A stretch of 64,000 nucleotides of DNA from Planctomycetales bacterium (GTDB lineage: Bacteria; Planctomycetota; Planctomycetia; Planctomycetales; Planctomycetaceae): the NCBI GenBank assembly GCA_028285345.1, contig JANQPT010000003.1, positions 186,001-250,000 on the forward strand, given 5' to 3'. Under the pieces are notes generated by a model that searched no databases, was not told the origin of the DNA, and saw only the letters and a program-made list of their open reading frames with translations. Within the stretch, counting starts at the first letter, position 1. Every line of letters starts with the position of its first letter. Shown here piece after piece: positions 16,697 to 25,135 of the stretch. The translations under genes and the position numbers were made by a program.

Positions 16697-17932
16697 ATGC
16701 ACCGCAGAGCATTCCTGAAAGCCGGCCTGTTCGGCGCCGCCCAGGCTGTTGGCTGTTCACTGTTTCCGCAGGAACTTCACGCCAAGATTCCCAGTGACTT
16801 GAAGGTCACGAAGTTGAAAGTAATTCCGGTGTGGACCGGCTCGATGACGTACGTGTTCGTCAAGCTGTACACGAACCACGGAGTTACCGGCGTCGGCGAA
16901 GGTGGGCTCCGCGGGCGGGCGGCGACGATGATCGCTGCGATCAAGGAGCACGAACGGTACATCGTCGGCAAAAACCCCATGCAGATCGAGAAACATTGGC
17001 AGGCGATGTACCGCGGGCCGCGCTGGCGGGGCGGGCCAATTCTCAACAGCGCAGTCAGCGCTGTCGACATCGCATTGTGGGATATCGCGGGCAAGGTGTT
17101 GGACGTACCGGTTTATCAATTGCTGGGGGGCGCCGCGAAGAAAAAGATCCGACTCTACGTCGGCGGCGGTTCGGCCGAAGGGGTGCAGCGGGCCAAGGAA
17201 ATGGGCTTCACCGCGGTCAAAACCGGCCCGAACATCGCGGCCGGCGGAGTGATCAAACAGCCGTTTGTTGTAAAGGCGGAAGTAAAGCGGTTTCGCGAGA
17301 TGCGAGACGCGGCTGGCGACGATTTTGATTTGCTTTATGACGCGCATACACAATTCAAGCCGGAGATGGCGCTGGAATTCTGCACGCGAGTCGAGGAGTT
17401 ACGGCCGTTCTTCGTCGAAGAACCGATGCTGACGTCGGACCTTGGCAAAATGAAATGGCTGGCCGATCGCGTCAAGGTGCCGCTCTGCCAAGGCGAGAGC
17501 CAGTTCATGAAGTTCGGCCTACAGGAGATGATCGACAAGCATCTGGTTAGCTATGTCAATCCCGACGTGATCCATGCGGGCGGAATCACCGAGTGCAAGA
17601 AAATCGCCGCAATGGCTGAGGCGCACTTTATTGACGTCTCCCTGCACAACGCTCAAAGCCCGGTGATGACGTTGGCCGGTTTGCATGTTAATGCCAGCTC
17701 GACGAACTGCGTGATTCATGAATTCAATCAGGCCCGCAAATACGCCGACTGGGAAGAAGAACTGTACGGCGGAGTCCACATCAAATACGCCGATGGATAC
17801 GCCGAGCTTCCAGCAGGTCCGGGACTGGGAATCGACATCAATGAGGAAGCGGCCAAGAAGCGTCCAGGGCGGCCGTTTGAGAAAACGCGCGGGACGTTGG
17901 AATGGCCCGACGGATCGGTGGGGGACACGTAG
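16697..17932 (+). CDS. Mandelate racemase/muconate lactonizing enzyme family protein, galactonate-dehydratase-like, with Tat-like signal
   Basis: 411 residues from ATG 16697, set by GAGGAG 6 nt upstream. The enolase-superfamily fold is complete: an N-terminal capping domain, then a barrel with metal ligands in LLYDAHTQF (Asp215; His217 as possible acid), FFVEEPM (Glu241/242) and CQGES (Glu267), and VSLHNAQSPV (His317 as likely base). This DxH plus late His arrangement is typical of sugar-acid dehydratases such as D-galactonate dehydratase. I infer dehydration of an aldonic acid, but substrate specificity within this family is hard to predict. Unusual is the N-terminus, HRRAFLKAGLFGAAQAVGC, a Tat-like signal, which would place the enzyme outside the cytoplasm. 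Confidence 0.88.
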   Translation: MHRRAFLKAGLFGAAQAVGCSLFPQELHAKIPSDLKVTKLKVIPVWTGSMTYVFVKLYTNHGVTGVGEGGLRGRAATMIAAIKEHERYIVGKNPMQIEKHWQAMYRGPRWRGGPILNSAVSAVDIALWDIAGKVLDVPVYQLLGGAAKKKIRLYVGGGSAEGVQRAKEMGFTAVKTGPNIAAGGVIKQPFVVKAEVKRFREMRDAAGDDFDLLYDAHTQFKPEMALEFCTRVEELRPFFVEEPMLTSDLGKMKWLADRVKVPLCQGESQFMKFGLQEMIDKHLVSYVNPDVIHAGGITECKKIAAMAEAHFIDVSLHNAQSPVMTLAGLHVNASSTNCVIHEFNQARKYADWEEELYGGVHIKYADGYAELPAGPGLGIDINEEAAKKRPGRPFEKTRGTLEWPDGSVGDT

Positions 17933-17976
17933 TACCCGGCGCGGCCGCACTGCAACCAAAACCGACAAAAGACCTC

Positions 17977-18043
17977 GCCACGAATCGCACGAATTCACAC
18001 GATTGATCCGCCGGCTTTCGTGAAGATTCGTGCGATTCGTGGC
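17977..18043. terminator. Long 18-bp perfect inverted repeat between convergent genes
   Basis: GCCACGAATCGCACGAAT (17977-17994) pairs perfectly with its reverse complement at 18026-18043 around a 31-nt loop, with partial pairing continuing inside. It sits between the convergent genes ending at 17932 and 18153. It could serve as a bidirectional terminator. The stem motif resembles dispersed intergenic repeats in other bacterial genomes, so it may instead be a copy of a repeat family. Confidence 0.55.
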
Positions 18044-18152
18044 TAAATCATTTCTTCACAAAACCAAGCCGACCGCTTGCGGTCGCGAGCGACGGACGTG
18101 TGGCTTTGTCCCGCCACTGAATAGGAATCCCGGTTGCTGTCGGCGGTCAAAC

Positions 18153-19916
18153 TTATCTCAACACCGGACCGGTTTCGCGGTACATGGCTTGCATCGGCGA
18201 GATTCGCACGCCGTCTGCGGTGACTCCGCGTGTCGGTTCTCGGTACTCGAGGCGAAACAGCGTTAAGCGGTCGGCGGGTGAAGTTTCGCGGCCGGTTTTT
18301 GGACTTTGCATGACGATTTCAGTCTTGCCGAAATCCGACAGTGCTTCCTGTTTGCGCGCGCGGGTGAGGACGTAGACTTCGCGATCCGCAATCCGGTCGT
18401 CGCGGGCGAAACTGAGGTTGTGCAGCGGCACGCTGTTGTCGCCGAGATAGAACAACAGCATAAATCCGCGCAGCGCTTCGACATTTAAGTCGACCAAGAC
18501 CGGCCCGTCGCCGTCGGTCCGCTCGCGAACTTCGGTGAGGAACTTGGCGTCGAAGCGATGCGTGTCGACATGGTTTGCCGCGATCCAGTGTCCGAAACCA
18601 TAGGCGATGGCTAGCGTGGCAAAGACTGTCGCGGCGGCTCGCTCCGGGCGGAAGTGCATGATCGCCCAGGAGAGAAAAACCGTCATCACCGGGCAGAGTC
18701 CGATCAGGATCATCGGCAGGCGATCTCCTCCCGGCAGGCGGTCGCGAAAGATCCAAATCACCGCCATGATCGGCGCCGCGGTGGTCAGCAGGCTCCAGAA
18801 CGGATTGTGCATCCGCCGCGGCCAGGACAGCATCGTTGCGTGGACGCGGATCAATCCGACCGATCCGAGGATCACCCAGGGTGAAATGGCGTGCAGCAAG
18901 TAGTGGTGGTGTTTTCCTCGCGCAAAGGAGAAGACGAGGGGGACCAGAATCGCCCAACACCACAGAAAGCGCTCGGCCGAGAATCGCTGGCGGAGGGCGG
19001 CGTTTCGCGTGGCCCACAATCCGGCCGGAACTACCAACGTCCAGGGCGCCAGGATCCACAATAAGTTCATGGGGTAGTACCAGAGCGGCTCCTGGCTGGC
19101 TTGATAACTTCCGTCAAGCCGCCCCCCCAAATCGAACTTCCAGACGTCGATCACATCGGGATAGCGCAAGTAAGCTGCCAGCGGCCAGGCGAACATGACC
19201 ATTGCAAATGCCAGCCATCCCCAAAACCAAACGTAACGCCGAATTCGCTTCAGGTCCGCATTCCATAGCAAGAACCCGCCGATGGGGATTACGGCCATAG
19301 CTGTGCCGAAGATAAGGCCCTTGGCCAAATTGGTCATTCCCAGCAGGACGAAAAGTGCCAGCACCAAGAGAGGACGTTTGGAAAAGAAGCCGACGCTGTC
19401 GCTTGCGGCTTCAGGTCGCGAAGCGCCGAATTCCAAACGGACAAATAGCGCGACGGCCGCGGTGACCAGTCCGCAAAGGTAGATTTCATCCTCAGCCAAC
19501 CACGCATAGCGGACGAATTGGCAGGTAGTCGCCATCATGAATCCGCTCAGCAGTCCGATGCTGCGGCCGAAAAAGAGCGCCGCCATCCAGGCCACCATCA
19601 ACGCAACACCGGTTGCAACGAGCGTCGGCCCCAACCGCACGACCCAAACTGTATCACAGCGTCCAAACAGGTGGGCGATGCTGACGGTGACCCACTGCGG
19701 CAGCGGCGGCGACTCCATCCAAGGCGCTCCGCCGCGTTTGGGAACGATCCAATCGCCGTCGGCAAACATCTCCCGCGCACTTTGCGGCAGAACGCTCTCG
19801 TGAATGCTGAGCGGGCGTCCGCTGAACATCGCGAGGCCGAATAGAATCAGGCAAAACGCGGCCAACAGCAGGTAATCGCGGCGTTGTAAGGTTTCCGGTT
19901 GCGTTTCTGAATTCAT
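18153..19916 (-). CDS. ArnT/GT39-like glycosyltransferase, polytopic membrane protein
   Basis: 587 residues from ATG 19916 (GGAG 5 nt upstream; the GTG at 19922 lies too close to it). A first membrane span (YLLLAAFCLILFGLAMF) is followed by a periplasmic catalytic loop (HESVLPQSAREMFADGDWIV, PWMESPPLPQW), the layout of GT39/ArnT-type transferases that move a sugar from a polyprenyl-phosphate donor. At least ten more hydrophobic spans follow, and then a soluble C-terminal domain. The family's usual Asp-Glu pair appears as His-Glu (HES), a possible change at the catalytic acid. It lies 11 nt after the EEP-family gene, so the two are very likely one operon. The acceptor is unknown. Confidence 0.85.
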   Translation of the reverse strand: MNSETQPETLQRRDYLLLAAFCLILFGLAMFSGRPLSIHESVLPQSAREMFADGDWIVPKRGGAPWMESPPLPQWVTVSIAHLFGRCDTVWVVRLGPTLVATGVALMVAWMAALFFGRSIGLLSGFMMATTCQFVRYAWLAEDEIYLCGLVTAAVALFVRLEFGASRPEAASDSVGFFSKRPLLVLALFVLLGMTNLAKGLIFGTAMAVIPIGGFLLWNADLKRIRRYVWFWGWLAFAMVMFAWPLAAYLRYPDVIDVWKFDLGGRLDGSYQASQEPLWYYPMNLLWILAPWTLVVPAGLWATRNAALRQRFSAERFLWCWAILVPLVFSFARGKHHHYLLHAISPWVILGSVGLIRVHATMLSWPRRMHNPFWSLLTTAAPIMAVIWIFRDRLPGGDRLPMILIGLCPVMTVFLSWAIMHFRPERAAATVFATLAIAYGFGHWIAANHVDTHRFDAKFLTEVRERTDGDGPVLVDLNVEALRGFMLLFYLGDNSVPLHNLSFARDDRIADREVYVLTRARKQEALSDFGKTEIVMQSPKTGRETSPADRLTLFRLEYREPTRGVTADGVRISPMQAMYRETGPVLR

Positions 19917-19927
19917 ATTCACTCCGT

Positions 19928-20779
19928 TTAGCGACGAACACCCTTCCGGCTTGAACGGCCCGCCATCGACGGATCGTTCAATACCAACGACGCCCGGATC
20001 ACGGGATGATCGGAGGCGTCATTCGGCTCCACGCGGGCCGAGACGGCCGTCATGCCTTTCGCGATAATCCAATCGCCCTTGTTCGCGGGGGCTGCGGCGA
20101 GCGCGTTGTGGATCCCGGGCTTGGCCAAGAGCGCGCGAAGTCCCGGATGGTCCGCGTCGACATTTAGATCACCCATCAAGATCGCCGGCGCGGTCAGCGA
20201 GCAGAATAGGTCGGCCACGGCCTGGAATTGCCGATCGCGGTCCGCAAGGAGATCGATATGGACGACGAGCAACTGGACAGTTTGATCGCCGTATTGAAAC
20301 CGCGTGAGGAGGGCATTGCGATAGGTATGTTCGGTCATCGCCAGCGGAATCTGCTGGATACCGCCCAGTCGAATCTTGGTCAGCAGACCGTTGCCGAAGT
20401 CATTGCGGCCCCAGCGCCATTCGGTGGGGGCAAACAGCGAGGCCATTTCCAAGTTGCGGCCCAATTCGTCGGCTTGATTGGTGGCATAACCGCCGCGCAC
20501 CTCATGCAGCGCGACGATATCCAACCCGTGCAGGCAGTCCGCCACTCGTTTCAGATCACGCTTGCGATCCGTCCCCTTGCATCCGTGAATGTTGAACACC
20601 CCCACTTCGACCGGCCGCGAGTTCGGGAGCGAACTTTGCACCGCGCCGGTTGTTTCCAGGGGTCGCGACAGGTCAACCGGACGGCGCAATGAAGCAGCCC
20701 AGAGTCCCGCAGCGACAACCACGAGCCCAATCAGCCCCCAAGGCAACATCCGCTTGGAAAGTGAAGGTTGTGTCGGCAT
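19928..20779 (-). CDS. Endonuclease/exonuclease/phosphatase (EEP) superfamily protein, membrane-anchored
   Basis: 283 residues from ATG 20779. An N-terminal anchor or uncleaved signal (MLPWGLIGLVVVAAGLWAAS) is followed by an EEP domain with its active-site order: Asn in VGVFNIHGCKG, Glu in VALHEVRGG, Asp/Asn in LMGDLNVDADH and the terminal Ser-Asp-His in NDASDHPVI. These are metal-dependent phosphodiesterases that may act on DNA, inositol phosphates or lipid head groups. An extracytoplasmic location argues for a nuclease or phosphodiesterase outside the cytosol. The start is followed downstream by the GT39 gene in the same operon. Confidence 0.86.
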   Translation of the reverse strand: MPTQPSLSKRMLPWGLIGLVVVAAGLWAASLRRPVDLSRPLETTGAVQSSLPNSRPVEVGVFNIHGCKGTDRKRDLKRVADCLHGLDIVALHEVRGGYATNQADELGRNLEMASLFAPTEWRWGRNDFGNGLLTKIRLGGIQQIPLAMTEHTYRNALLTRFQYGDQTVQLLVVHIDLLADRDRQFQAVADLFCSLTAPAILMGDLNVDADHPGLRALLAKPGIHNALAAAPANKGDWIIAKGMTAVSARVEPNDASDHPVIRASLVLNDPSMAGRSSRKGVRR

Positions 20780-21258
20780 GGTTTGAGATATCTGGTCCGC
20801 GCGGTATTGCACTGGGCTCGCCGACGAAGCAGCGAGAATAGACCGTGCGATCGCTGGGCACCTGAATCGAACGTGAACGGACGGCGACGCGGCTCATCTG
20901 ATTGTGATGGACGGCATCCCGAAACTCCCTCGGTTTGGGCGGGGACGATAATTGATTTGAGAGATCAGGAAAAGACCGTTCTTGTGCCCCCTTTTTGCCG
21001 GATGTGAGGGTCGTGGACGGACCGCACGGGTGGCCCTGATTGCTGCGTGAGCTCCAGTTGCTGTCGCGCCGGACAGGGGACGGTGAAATTGCGGCCTCGT
21101 GTGCCTGTGGCACCCCGATTGCGTTGCAATCGCGGCCACCCGGCTTTGTCTCGCTGGCCCCGATGTGATGGTGGAGTTGCGAGCGAGAATGTAGTATTGA
21201 GATAATTGTAAAACACTTGGCCACGGTATCGTCACGGCTATTTCCCGTTGGGAATCAC
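20780..21258. other. Divergent intergenic region before the DUF1549/DUF1553 gene
   Basis: About 480 nt with overlapping minus-strand open frames that look like chance (no domain, no ribosome site). It must contain promoters for the EEP/GT39 and DUF1549/DUF1501 operons. No repeat or RNA gene is recognised. Confidence 0.4.
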
Positions 21259-23508
21259 ATGCGGACCGACCAGCAGAACATCGATCGGCTCAGCCTGCAC
21301 CGGCCGGCTCGTCTCTGGACGCGGCTAATCTGGGGATGCTGTTGCGTGTGGGCGGCACTCGCCAGCGCTACGGCCGACGATGATTCGACAACACATTGGT
21401 CGTTTCGCCCTCTAAGACGCGCGGCGCTGCCGACGGTCGACGATCGTGAGTGGGTCCGGACGCCGGTTGACGCGTTTGTACTGGCTCGACTTGAACAAGC
21501 GGGACTTTCGCCGGCAACTCCGGCGAAGCGGATCGCGTGGCTGCGGCGGGTGACGTTTGATCTGATTGGACTTCCGCCCACACCCGAAGAGGCTAAAGCG
21601 TATCTCAGCGACACGAGTCGCGACGCCGATCTGACAGTTGTGGATCGCTTGCTGGCCAGCCCCCGGTATGGCGAACGCTGGGCGCAGCACTGGTTGGACG
21701 TCGTGCGTTACGCGGACAGCGACGGATATGAATACGACGACCCCCGCACGGAAGCCTGGAGGTATCGCGATTGGGTGATTCGCGCGTTCAACGAGGACAA
21801 ACCGTACAACGAATTTGTGATGGAACAGATCGCCGGCGACGAAGTCCGGCCGCAAGACCACGGCGCTGTCGCAGCCACGGGGTTTCACCGTTTGGGTCCG
21901 CTCCGCCTCAGTGCGGGTAATCAGGACGAGGAGAAAAACCGTCAAGAGTTGCTGGTGGAAATGACCGACGCACTCGGTTCGGCATTTTTGGGACTGACGA
22001 TCGGCTGCGCCCGGTGCCACGATCATAAGTTCGACGACATCACGCAGGCAGAATACTTCAGCCTGCAAGCACACTTCGCGGCGACCCAACCGGTGCAGAT
22101 CCCGCTGGCATCGAAGCCGGAACAAGAGGCGCACGCCCTTGAGGTCGCGGCTTGGAAGAAGAGTTTGGAGGAGAAGGAAAAAGAACTGGCTGATCTCGAC
22201 AAAGCGGTGCGCGCACGGATCGCCGAACGGCGACGGACCGAACTGCCGGAAAATGTCCGCAGCGCGCTCGCCGTGAAGGATTCAGACCGAAACGAAGCAC
22301 AGAAATCGCTGGTCGCCACTGCGGCTGAGAAACTGGAGATCACGGAGGATGACATCCGTCGCTCGCTCAATCCGGATGAACGCACCCGGCGCGAATCGCT
22401 CCAAAAGTCGCTCGAATCCCATCAGCGGGAAAAGCCCAAACCGCTGCCGGCCATTCGCGCCGTCACCGAAAAGGAGGGGACGGTTCCCGCCACGTTTGTG
22501 CTGCAGCGCGGGATGCCGGGCAAGCATTTACAACAGGTGCAGCCCCGATTCCCCGCCGTACTGACGTGGGATTCGCCGGCGGCCGACGCGCGAGACGAGA
22601 ATTCCGCACCCGCGCAACAAACTCGCCGGACGGCGCTGGCACGGTGGATGGCCTCGGACCGAAATCCGCTCACTGGTCGCGTGATTGTCAACCGGCTGTG
22701 GCAACATCATTTCGGACGCGGCTTGGTGGCCACGCCGGATGATTTCGGCGTGATGGGTGACTTGCCGTCGCATCCGGAATTGCTCGATTGGCTGGCTTGC
22801 GAACTTGTCGCCCGCGGCTGGAGTCTGAAGGAAATGCACCGATTGATCGTTAACTCGGCCACTTATCGGCAATCGACCGTGAACGAAGCGGCACAGCGGA
22901 GCGATCCGGAAAATCAACTCTGGGGACGAATGTTACCGCGGCGATTGGACGCCGGGCAGCTGCGGGATGCCGTATTAGCCGTTTCCGGAACCTTGAACCA
23001 CGAGGCGGGCGGTCCAGGTGTGTTTGTTCCGCTGGCGAAAGAGGTGACCGACCAAATCTATAAGGGGGATTGGACGCCGACGGCGGACGCGTCGGAGCAT
23101 GACCGCCGCACGATTTATCTGTTCGTCAAGCGGAATGTGCGGCCGCCGCTATTGGAGGCGTTCGATGCCCCGGGCACATTGCTCGCATGTGCGCAGCGGC
23201 AAAACAGCACGCACGTGGGACAGGCCTTGGCCACGCTGAACGGGCCGTTCATGAACGCTCAGGCGGCTAGGTTCGCTGCGCGGCTTATCAAGGAGACACA
23301 GGCGAAATCGGCGGCATCTGCGGACGTCGACCTCCTGACCGAACGGGCTTATCAACTCGCATTTTCCCGCGCGCCGACCGACAAGGAAAAGAAGATCGCG
23401 CGCCGTTTTTTGGCGGAACAACGTCAACTACCACGCGCGTCGCGGGCGGCTTTGACGGATTACTGTTTAGCGATTCTGAATTTGGACGAATTTCTCTATT
23501 TGAAGTAA
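21259..23508 (+). CDS. DUF1549 + DUF1553 (PSCyt2-PSD1) secreted protein
   Basis: 749 residues from ATG 21259 (GGGAA upstream). A signal segment (LIWGCCCVWAALASATADD) leads into DUF1549: HWSFRPLRRAALPTVDDREW, LRRVTFDLIGLPPTPEEAKA, ERWAQHWLDVVRYADSDGYE and GLTIGCARCHDHKFDDIT, which contains a CxxCH haem-like motif. A charged coiled-coil linker (SLEEKEKELADLDKAVRARI) separates it from DUF1553 (GRVIVNRLWQHHFGRGLVAT, LPRRLDAGQLRDAVLAVSG). No N-terminal PSCyt1 cytochrome domain is present, so this is the short form. Function is unproven; gene pairing with DUF1501 is a planctomycete hallmark. The DUF1501 gene starts 9 nt downstream. Confidence 0.93.
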   Translation: MRTDQQNIDRLSLHRPARLWTRLIWGCCCVWAALASATADDDSTTHWSFRPLRRAALPTVDDREWVRTPVDAFVLARLEQAGLSPATPAKRIAWLRRVTFDLIGLPPTPEEAKAYLSDTSRDADLTVVDRLLASPRYGERWAQHWLDVVRYADSDGYEYDDPRTEAWRYRDWVIRAFNEDKPYNEFVMEQIAGDEVRPQDHGAVAATGFHRLGPLRLSAGNQDEEKNRQELLVEMTDALGSAFLGLTIGCARCHDHKFDDITQAEYFSLQAHFAATQPVQIPLASKPEQEAHALEVAAWKKSLEEKEKELADLDKAVRARIAERRRTELPENVRSALAVKDSDRNEAQKSLVATAAEKLEITEDDIRRSLNPDERTRRESLQKSLESHQREKPKPLPAIRAVTEKEGTVPATFVLQRGMPGKHLQQVQPRFPAVLTWDSPAADARDENSAPAQQTRRTALARWMASDRNPLTGRVIVNRLWQHHFGRGLVATPDDFGVMGDLPSHPELLDWLACELVARGWSLKEMHRLIVNSATYRQSTVNEAAQRSDPENQLWGRMLPRRLDAGQLRDAVLAVSGTLNHEAGGPGVFVPLAKEVTDQIYKGDWTPTADASEHDRRTIYLFVKRNVRPPLLEAFDAPGTLLACAQRQNSTHVGQALATLNGPFMNAQAARFAARLIKETQAKSAASADVDLLTERAYQLAFSRAPTDKEKKIARRFLAEQRQLPRASRAALTDYCLAILNLDEFLYLK

Positions 23509-23517
23509 GCAACGTCA

Positions 23518-24999
23518 ATGCATAATTCCCGGTACATTTCGGCCGACTCGCGTCTCGAATTTAGTGCGACGCGCCGGGAAGCACTCTGCCAAGCGGGTCG
23601 GGGATTGGGCGTCGCAGCGTTGGCGTCGCTGTTGGCGGATGAGGGCTTGCTCCGCGAAAGCCGTGCCGCCTCGCGTCGACCTGTTAATCCGCTCGCCGCA
23701 AAGAAGCCCGATTTTGCACAGCAGGCGACTTCGGTGATCATGCTGTTCATGGCGGGCGGGCCGAGTCAAATGGAGACGTTTGACCCGAAGCCGAAACTGA
23801 ACGACCTGCACGGGCAACGTTTGCCGGAGAGCTTCGGCAAAGTGCTCACCCAGCAGACAACCGAGGAATCGCTATTGCTCGGATCGCACAGGACGTTTGA
23901 AAAGTGCGGCGATGCGGGTGTTGAAATCTCGGACCTGTTTCCGCATCTGCGGCAGTGCGCTGACGAATTGGCGGTGATTCGTTCCTTGCATGGCGACAGC
24001 GTGGTGCATGCCCCGGCGATGTACCAGATGAATTCGGGCCGTACATTGATGGGGCATCCCAGCCTTGGTTCGTGGCTGTTGTACGGACTGGGAAGTGCCA
24101 GCGAAAATCTGCCCGCGTTTGTCGTGATGCTCGATCCAGAGGGTCCACTGACCGGCGGGCCCCCCTGCTGGAGCGCGGGTTATCTGCCGCCCGTCTATCA
24201 AGGGACGCAGTTGCGATCCGGAAAATCGCCGGTATTGAATCTCGACCGCCCGGCCGGCAGGACGGCCGCGCAGCAACGACGGACGTTGGATTTGATCAAT
24301 GAACTCAACGGCCTGAATCGTTCCGCCGCTGATGCTGAACTGGATGCGCGGTGGGCGTCGTTTGAGTTGGCGTTTCGGATGCAGAGCCACGCGCCGCAAA
24401 CTGTCGACCTCTCCGGTGAAACCTTGGAGACTCAGCGGCTGTATGGATTGGATCAGCCGCAGACGGAAGATTTCGGCCGTCGCTGCCTGTTGGCCCGACG
24501 GCTGGTCGAGCGCGGTGTTCGGTTTGTGCAACTGTACCACGGCGGCGGCCCCGGCAACCGCACCTGGGATGCCCACGGCGATATCGAAGAAAACCACAAG
24601 CGGATGGCGGGCGAAGCGGATCAGCCGATTGCCGGATTGTTGAAAGACTTGCGGCGGCGAGGATTGTTGGACAGCACGCTGGTCATCTGGGTGGGTGAGT
24701 TTGGACGGACGCCGATGTCGCAGGGAAAGACGGGCCGGGATCATAATCCGTTCGGATTCTGCGGTTGGCTGGCGGGCGGCGGCGTCAAAGGAGGACAGAC
24801 GATTGGCGGCACTGACGAGGTTGGGCTGCGAGCCGTTGATGAACCGCACCACGTCAACGATTTCCATGCCACGATTTTGCATCTTTGCGGTCTTGATCAT
24901 TACGAATTGACCCATCTGCACAACGGGCGGGAGGAGCGGCTGAGTGACGCCGAAGGCGAAGTCATTGAGCGGGTCTTATCGTCACCCGCGCCGGCCTGA
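23518..24999 (+). CDS. DUF1501 domain protein, partner of the DUF1549/DUF1553 protein
   Basis: 493 residues from ATG 23518, 9 nt after the preceding stop, so co-transcribed and possibly translationally coupled. The N-terminus (SATRREALCQAGRGLGVAAL) is a Tat-like signal. Family blocks: FAQQATSVIMLFMAGGPSQM, ETFDPKPKLNDLHGQRLPES, CADELAVIRSLHGDSVVHAP, GVRFVQLYHGGGPGNRTWDA and VIWVGEFGRTPMSQGKTGRD, HNPFGFCGWLAGGGVKGGQT. The final part resembles metal-binding regions of the alkaline-phosphatase/sulfatase superfamily. It is a distant paralogue of the protein at 15080. Its biochemical function is unknown. Confidence 0.93.
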   Translation: MHNSRYISADSRLEFSATRREALCQAGRGLGVAALASLLADEGLLRESRAASRRPVNPLAAKKPDFAQQATSVIMLFMAGGPSQMETFDPKPKLNDLHGQRLPESFGKVLTQQTTEESLLLGSHRTFEKCGDAGVEISDLFPHLRQCADELAVIRSLHGDSVVHAPAMYQMNSGRTLMGHPSLGSWLLYGLGSASENLPAFVVMLDPEGPLTGGPPCWSAGYLPPVYQGTQLRSGKSPVLNLDRPAGRTAAQQRRTLDLINELNGLNRSAADAELDARWASFELAFRMQSHAPQTVDLSGETLETQRLYGLDQPQTEDFGRRCLLARRLVERGVRFVQLYHGGGPGNRTWDAHGDIEENHKRMAGEADQPIAGLLKDLRRRGLLDSTLVIWVGEFGRTPMSQGKTGRDHNPFGFCGWLAGGGVKGGQTIGGTDEVGLRAVDEPHHVNDFHATILHLCGLDHYELTHLHNGREERLSDAEGEVIERVLSSPAPA

Positions 25000-25135
25000 G
25001 ATGCGTCAAAAACCTGCGGTGGTTCTATAGCCACGACTATGCTGCGCGGTTATGCTGAGGAGAGACCCTCCGCGTGGAGGCCGCCTTTGCTGAAGTCGCG
25101 GCGGCCGAGCGATTTTTAGGATCAGGAGCACAGTC

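Noticed and set aside
23872-24921. 349-codon minus-strand ORF within the second DUF1501 gene
   Set aside because: Shadow of a certain CDS with Tat signal and family motifs on the plus strand.
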